Under the pieces are notes generated by a model. The model had not been told where the DNA came from and ran no database searches. It saw only the letters and a list, made by a program, of their open reading frames with translations. Made by a program: the position numbers and the translations under genes. A stretch of DNA of 64,000 nucleotides. Source: Fragum whitleyi. Its lineage: Eukaryota > Mollusca > Bivalvia > Cardiida > Cardiidae. The stretch is taken from NCBI GenBank assembly GCA_948146395.1, contig OX411543.1:49638517-49702516 (forward strand). Reading direction: 5' to 3'. Below, piece after piece: positions 60,450 through 64,000 of this stretch (position 1 is the stretch's first letter; every line of letters begins with the position of its first letter).

Positions 60450-61423
60450 TTTTTAAGCCCTGTGTAACATTTAGTTCCGAATTTTCGGAAAGTTTTGAAT
60501 ATATTTATTTGAATTCCGATTAATTTCAGAATTTAGTACTTCATCTCCGGATTTTTCAATTTTTCAATCGGAAAGTAATTAAACTAAATTTAATAAAATT
60601 AAAACTTATTTAAGACTATAAAAACCAAATACTGAAAATGTCCCGAGCGCTTTTTCGGTATAGGGGGCCGTTTTATAAAGGCGATTTTGAAAATTAAACA
60701 GAAGTATAAAAATTAAACATTTAGCAAAACGGACCAATATACAAAGGCGAAAACACGTTTTATATATACTGAACAACAAAAAAAACCCGCATCACTTAAA
60801 CTTTTAGATACAACTTTTTTCATAGTCTAGAGTTTGGAAAATTGGATATACCAAAATAAACGTATACTAATTATTGATCTGTGACAAAAAGGATTACACC
60901 GAAGCCATAGGCATTGGAGAGTTACAGGTGACTACCCCCAAAATCAAAATTTTGAAATCAAATCCAGTTTTCATTGCTCTGTAAAATTCAATAGCGCATG
61001 TGTTCATGTGCAATATTGCTCTCAAATAATGTTCGACACGTGTATTTCTGAATGTTACCTTTAAATCCTAACATGGCTATCCGACTGCTCTTAATGCTGC
61101 CTTAATTTTGACTCAAAACCTTGAGATTGTGCGTTCTTTTGTGACATCTCATTGCAATCTCGTTTCTGATATGCTTGAGTTTGAGATAAGTCTGGTCGGT
61201 GAAAGAGAAGGCATCGGTATAACTTAAAGAAGGTTTTCGTTATAAACAATGTTTTCTCATGCAGCAGATCGAATGAATCGTACGAAACTCAAGTTTGTCG
61301 AGTAGTACAGCTTATAAGGTGGAAACGACAAACTGTGAAAACATTTATCAGATAAAGCGAAGTTTTCGAGTTTGGTGGTAGCGAAAAAATGAATTTCGGA
61401 ACGTCATTGCGCATAGACATATT

Positions 61424-62385
61424 AAGGTTCATGTAAAGTGTTTGAGACCCAATTTTAAGGGCAGAAAAAGCAGTACGTTCAGGATTATTATATATCAAAA
61501 TGAAGCTATTTATGAGCACAAGCAGTTGAAAAACATAAGAATGTTATAACTATAGCGGTATAGCCAAAACTTTGTGGAAAAGGGTCATTTTGTACAGAAC
61601 AAGCAACTGCATGACTGTTGGATAAAATTGGCTCATATTTTAACAAAGTCTAGCCTAAAGTACCATCCAGGTAGTGCTACAACCATTGGTATAAAACTCA
61701 GCTCCAAAACGTAGTTATGCAAGCAATTTATTTTGACTTATTTTATAAACACATATGTCATATATGTCATTCTAATTTTGTAAACGTGTAGATCTTTTTA
61801 GGGTATGGTGTGTTATCACAACATAAATAGACATTTATTGTTTATATACCTGTAATGTTGTTAAGCAATATATCAATTTCTATTTCACAGAATGATAAAT
61901 ATATAGTAATATTGTAGATCATTGAATTAAAAAAAAACTATAATTTGAAATAAATCGCAGAAAATATTTCACAATATTATGGTGTGATGTTACACCATAC
62001 CTTACATCTATTTTGAAAACAGACCAAACCGGTTTGACATGTATGTTGACAAAATGAATGGAAATTGATTGTTTCAAAATAGCCTTTTGAGACTGAGTTT
62101 TATATCTAAGGTTGTAGCACTACCTGGATGGTACTTCAGTCTGTACTTCGTTAAAATACGGGGCAATTTTATGCAACCGTCATGCAGTTGCTTGTTCTGT
62201 ACAAAATGACCCTTTTCCACAATGTTTTGGCTATACCGCTATAGCTATGGCGGTCTTATGTTGCCTAACTGCTTGTGCTCACGAATAGCTTCATTTTGAT
62301 ATATAATATACCTGGACATAGTGCTTTTTCTTGGCTAATGAAGTGCCCTATATTTTGGTTCTCAAACTCTTTACATGAACCTTAA
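61424..62385. mobile_element. Foldback with ~310-bp arms
   Basis: Arms 61424-61735 and 62080-62385 are inverted copies (AAGGTTCATGTAAAG / CTTTACATGAACCTT; GTACCATCCAGGTAGTGCTAC). The loop contains GGTATGGTGT..ACACCATACC (61801 and 61991), a second inverted pair. No coding capacity. Confidence 0.8.
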
Positions 62386-62877
62386 ACTGATTCATTTACG
62401 CGATTAAAATCAAGGACACTAAGGGGCCATAACTCGACCATTGCCAGGTGAAAACGCCGGTTTGAAACAACTACCGATGCCGAACTTCGGTGCTGACTGG
62501 ATGGGGAGGACGGATTGTACTACAATTTGTGTTATGACCGGAAACTTTTTACTCTCCAGGTCACAGTTTTTTAAGGTTATAGTGGACTCATGGTGACAGT
62601 GAACCACAAAGATAAGGTATCTGGGCCGTTTGTAGACTCCTTCAAAAGCAATAGCCATAGGGTGAATCACCGACAATCATTTCAAACTCGAGCTTATCGA
62701 AAACGAGTTTACAAAGAGAGTAAAATAAAAGTTGCGAAAACCCAAGATTTTGAGCGAGATCGAGGCAACATGAACATCGAATGCATAGCTATGTTGGGAT
62801 TTGCTCCTGGGGATAGTCGCCTACACGCGCTTACAACTCTTCAATGCGTATGACTACGGTGGCATTCCTTTTCTCAC
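62386..62877. other. Unassigned stretch inside the 5.6-kb element
   Basis: An 87-codon frame at 62590-62853 (plus) and an 85-codon frame at 62419-62676 (minus) overlap. Neither has a recognisable domain. Confidence 0.4.
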
Positions 62878-62956
62878 TAACTAAATAACTAAATAACTAA
62901 ATAAATAGGTAAATATATAAATAAATAAATGATTAAATAAATAAATAAATAAATAG
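62878..62956 (+). repeat. AAAT/AACTAAAT microsatellite
   Basis: AACTAAAT units grade into (AAAT)n. Confidence 0.9.
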
Positions 62957-63094
62957 ATGTGTTTTTAGGCAAGTGCTTATGGTTTTCGGTCCCTAAAGGC
63001 TAGGCACTCCAAGACTTTGGAGCATTTATACATAATTACAGACAAATAATTTTCTTTCAACTTTCTAAAATTTCAGTAAAGAACGATTTTCTAG

Positions 63095-63185
63095 AATATT
63101 GTGGTTGTTTTCTTGAATTCGTACACACTGAAAACAAGGGTCTACATCAGACATACTGTTCAGAATATTGCGTTTTTGAGGTAAT
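63095..63185. repeat. Partial duplicate of the right TIR
   Basis: GTACACACTGAAAACAAGGG..GTTCAGAATATTGCGTTTT resembles the right arm at 63450-63510 in direct orientation, about 330 bp away. Confidence 0.7.
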
Positions 63186-64000
63186 AAAAGTAAACGAGAA
63201 AGGTGAGGCGTAAAATGGACAACGTGTGCAATAGAATGACGAGAAAACAGCGCCCCATGGAACTAACAGAAACTTCATATTAAGGCTACTGGGGCATATG
63301 GAAGAAGAAGAAGATACTCCACAACTTCAGAGCCAGGGTACATAATCGGAGCCAATCCACATAATCGGAACCAAACTATTTTCTTTGATCTATATCATAT
63401 TGAAGATATATACATTGGGTTAGAGAATTGTGGTTGTTTTGTTAAACTCGTGTACACTGAAAACAATGGTCTACGTTATTAATTCTGTTCAGAATATTGC
63501 ATTTTAAAGGTAAAAACCACGTGTTCTGACATTCCTGACTCAAGACTGCTCCCAGAAGAAATCATTTTTTATCAAAAACCAACGAGCGTACTTACATCTT
63601 TTGAGTACGTTTACGTTGCAAAATGTATAACTGGTCGAATAGCATTCGACTTTTTTATGATTAATGAATTAAATATAACTTAAATGAGGAAATCTCGACC
63701 TCCTACCCCATTTTTCATTCAAAATATGAAATGTTTACATCTACATAATCGGAACCGCACGTGGAGCGGAAGTTCCACACATGATTTTGAAAGCGGAGCC
63801 GGTGGCTCCGATTATGGACATCACCCCCCGTGATTCTGACAAAGTGCTTGTGGGGGGTATTAGTCCGCTCTGCGACAGTTCTAGTTAAACTTGATGATCA
63901 GTAAATATACAATAAGAAATAGATATTAATACCATTATTTAAAAAATTCATACACAATTACATGTTTTCTAACAAGGAACATTTTCGCTTTTGGCCAATG

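Larger units (their letters stand above)
58192..63832. mobile_element. 5.6-kb TIR element with 5-bp TSD
   Basis: Arms of about 540 bp (58192-58735 and 63296-63832) start CACGGGGGGTGATGTCCATAA on both sides. ATTCT flanks both ends (58187-58191, 63833-63837). Arms repeat GGCTCCGATTATGT motifs. No transposase is recognised inside; the interior holds another hairpin element, a foldback and a microsatellite. CAC ends with a 5-bp duplication fit Transib or 5-bp hAT groups. Confidence 0.85.
57532..63884 (+). mobile_element. HINE-like element, family G, split by a 5.6-kb insertion
   Basis: The 5' end TATACCCCCCACCTACG forms a hairpin with GTAGAGGGGGATAT and is inverted at the 3' side as TGGGGGGTAT (63851-63860). 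The hairpin GTCCGCTCTGCGAC and terminus CTAG|TT follow. A GTCCGTCCGTCC microsatellite lies at 57585-57631. Three units of about 145 bp follow, each with AGGTCAAAGGTCAAGGTCA. The original element is 57532-58191 joined to 63838-63884. Confidence 0.82.

Overview
The window is AT-rich animal nuclear DNA with long, repeat-filled introns, canonical GT-AG splice sites and dense, nested transposable elements. The repeat repertoire suggests a mollusc, most likely a bivalve (inference, not tested): tRNA-derived SINEs, foldback MITEs, and hairpin-ended elements with a GTCCGTCGTCC-type microsatellite followed by a tandem core. There are no bacterial features.

Only one host gene can be supported. It is a plus-strand gene whose 12 recognisable coding exons run from 21724 to about 57178 and continue past the right edge. 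All splice phases join in one open frame of 1141 codons. The product is the SUGP1 (SF4) family of U2-snRNP-associated splicing factors. It has an N-terminal charged helix, one SURP module split over two exons, the KRKRKSRWGPEE motif and the start of the following helical region. The C-terminal G-patch is not in the window. A 2.1 kb exon (40257-42364) encodes about 700 residues of Pro/Gln-rich low complexity that the vertebrate protein lacks.

Layout. 1-21600 is repeat-rich DNA with no recognised gene: small TIR elements, SINEs, a decayed mariner, a 3.3 kb CAGTGGCG-ended element (7520-10777) carrying a nested 2.6 kb foldback, a 4.4 kb TIR element with a 9-bp target duplication (10897-15261), and diverged tandem arrays. 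21670-34143 is exon 1 with three micro-uORFs, then a 12 kb intron. That intron holds a 7.9 kb hAT-like foldback whose loop carries an intact 1142-codon LINE. 34144-57178 is the exon-rich part, with elements often starting within 100 bp of splice donors. 57532-63884 is a hairpin-ended tandem element split by a 5.6 kb TIR element, which itself contains another element and a foldback.

The most informative pattern is a group of at least eight non-coding elements from different sequence families with one architecture. Each has a 5' end that is an asymmetric inverted repeat of a subterminal 3' motif, a microsatellite and/or 145-177 bp tandem core, and a 3' hairpin followed by CTTG or CTAG and then TT. 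This matches Helentron-associated non-autonomous elements (HINEs; the bivalve 'pearl' elements look similar). They are probably mobilised by a rolling-circle transposase not present here.
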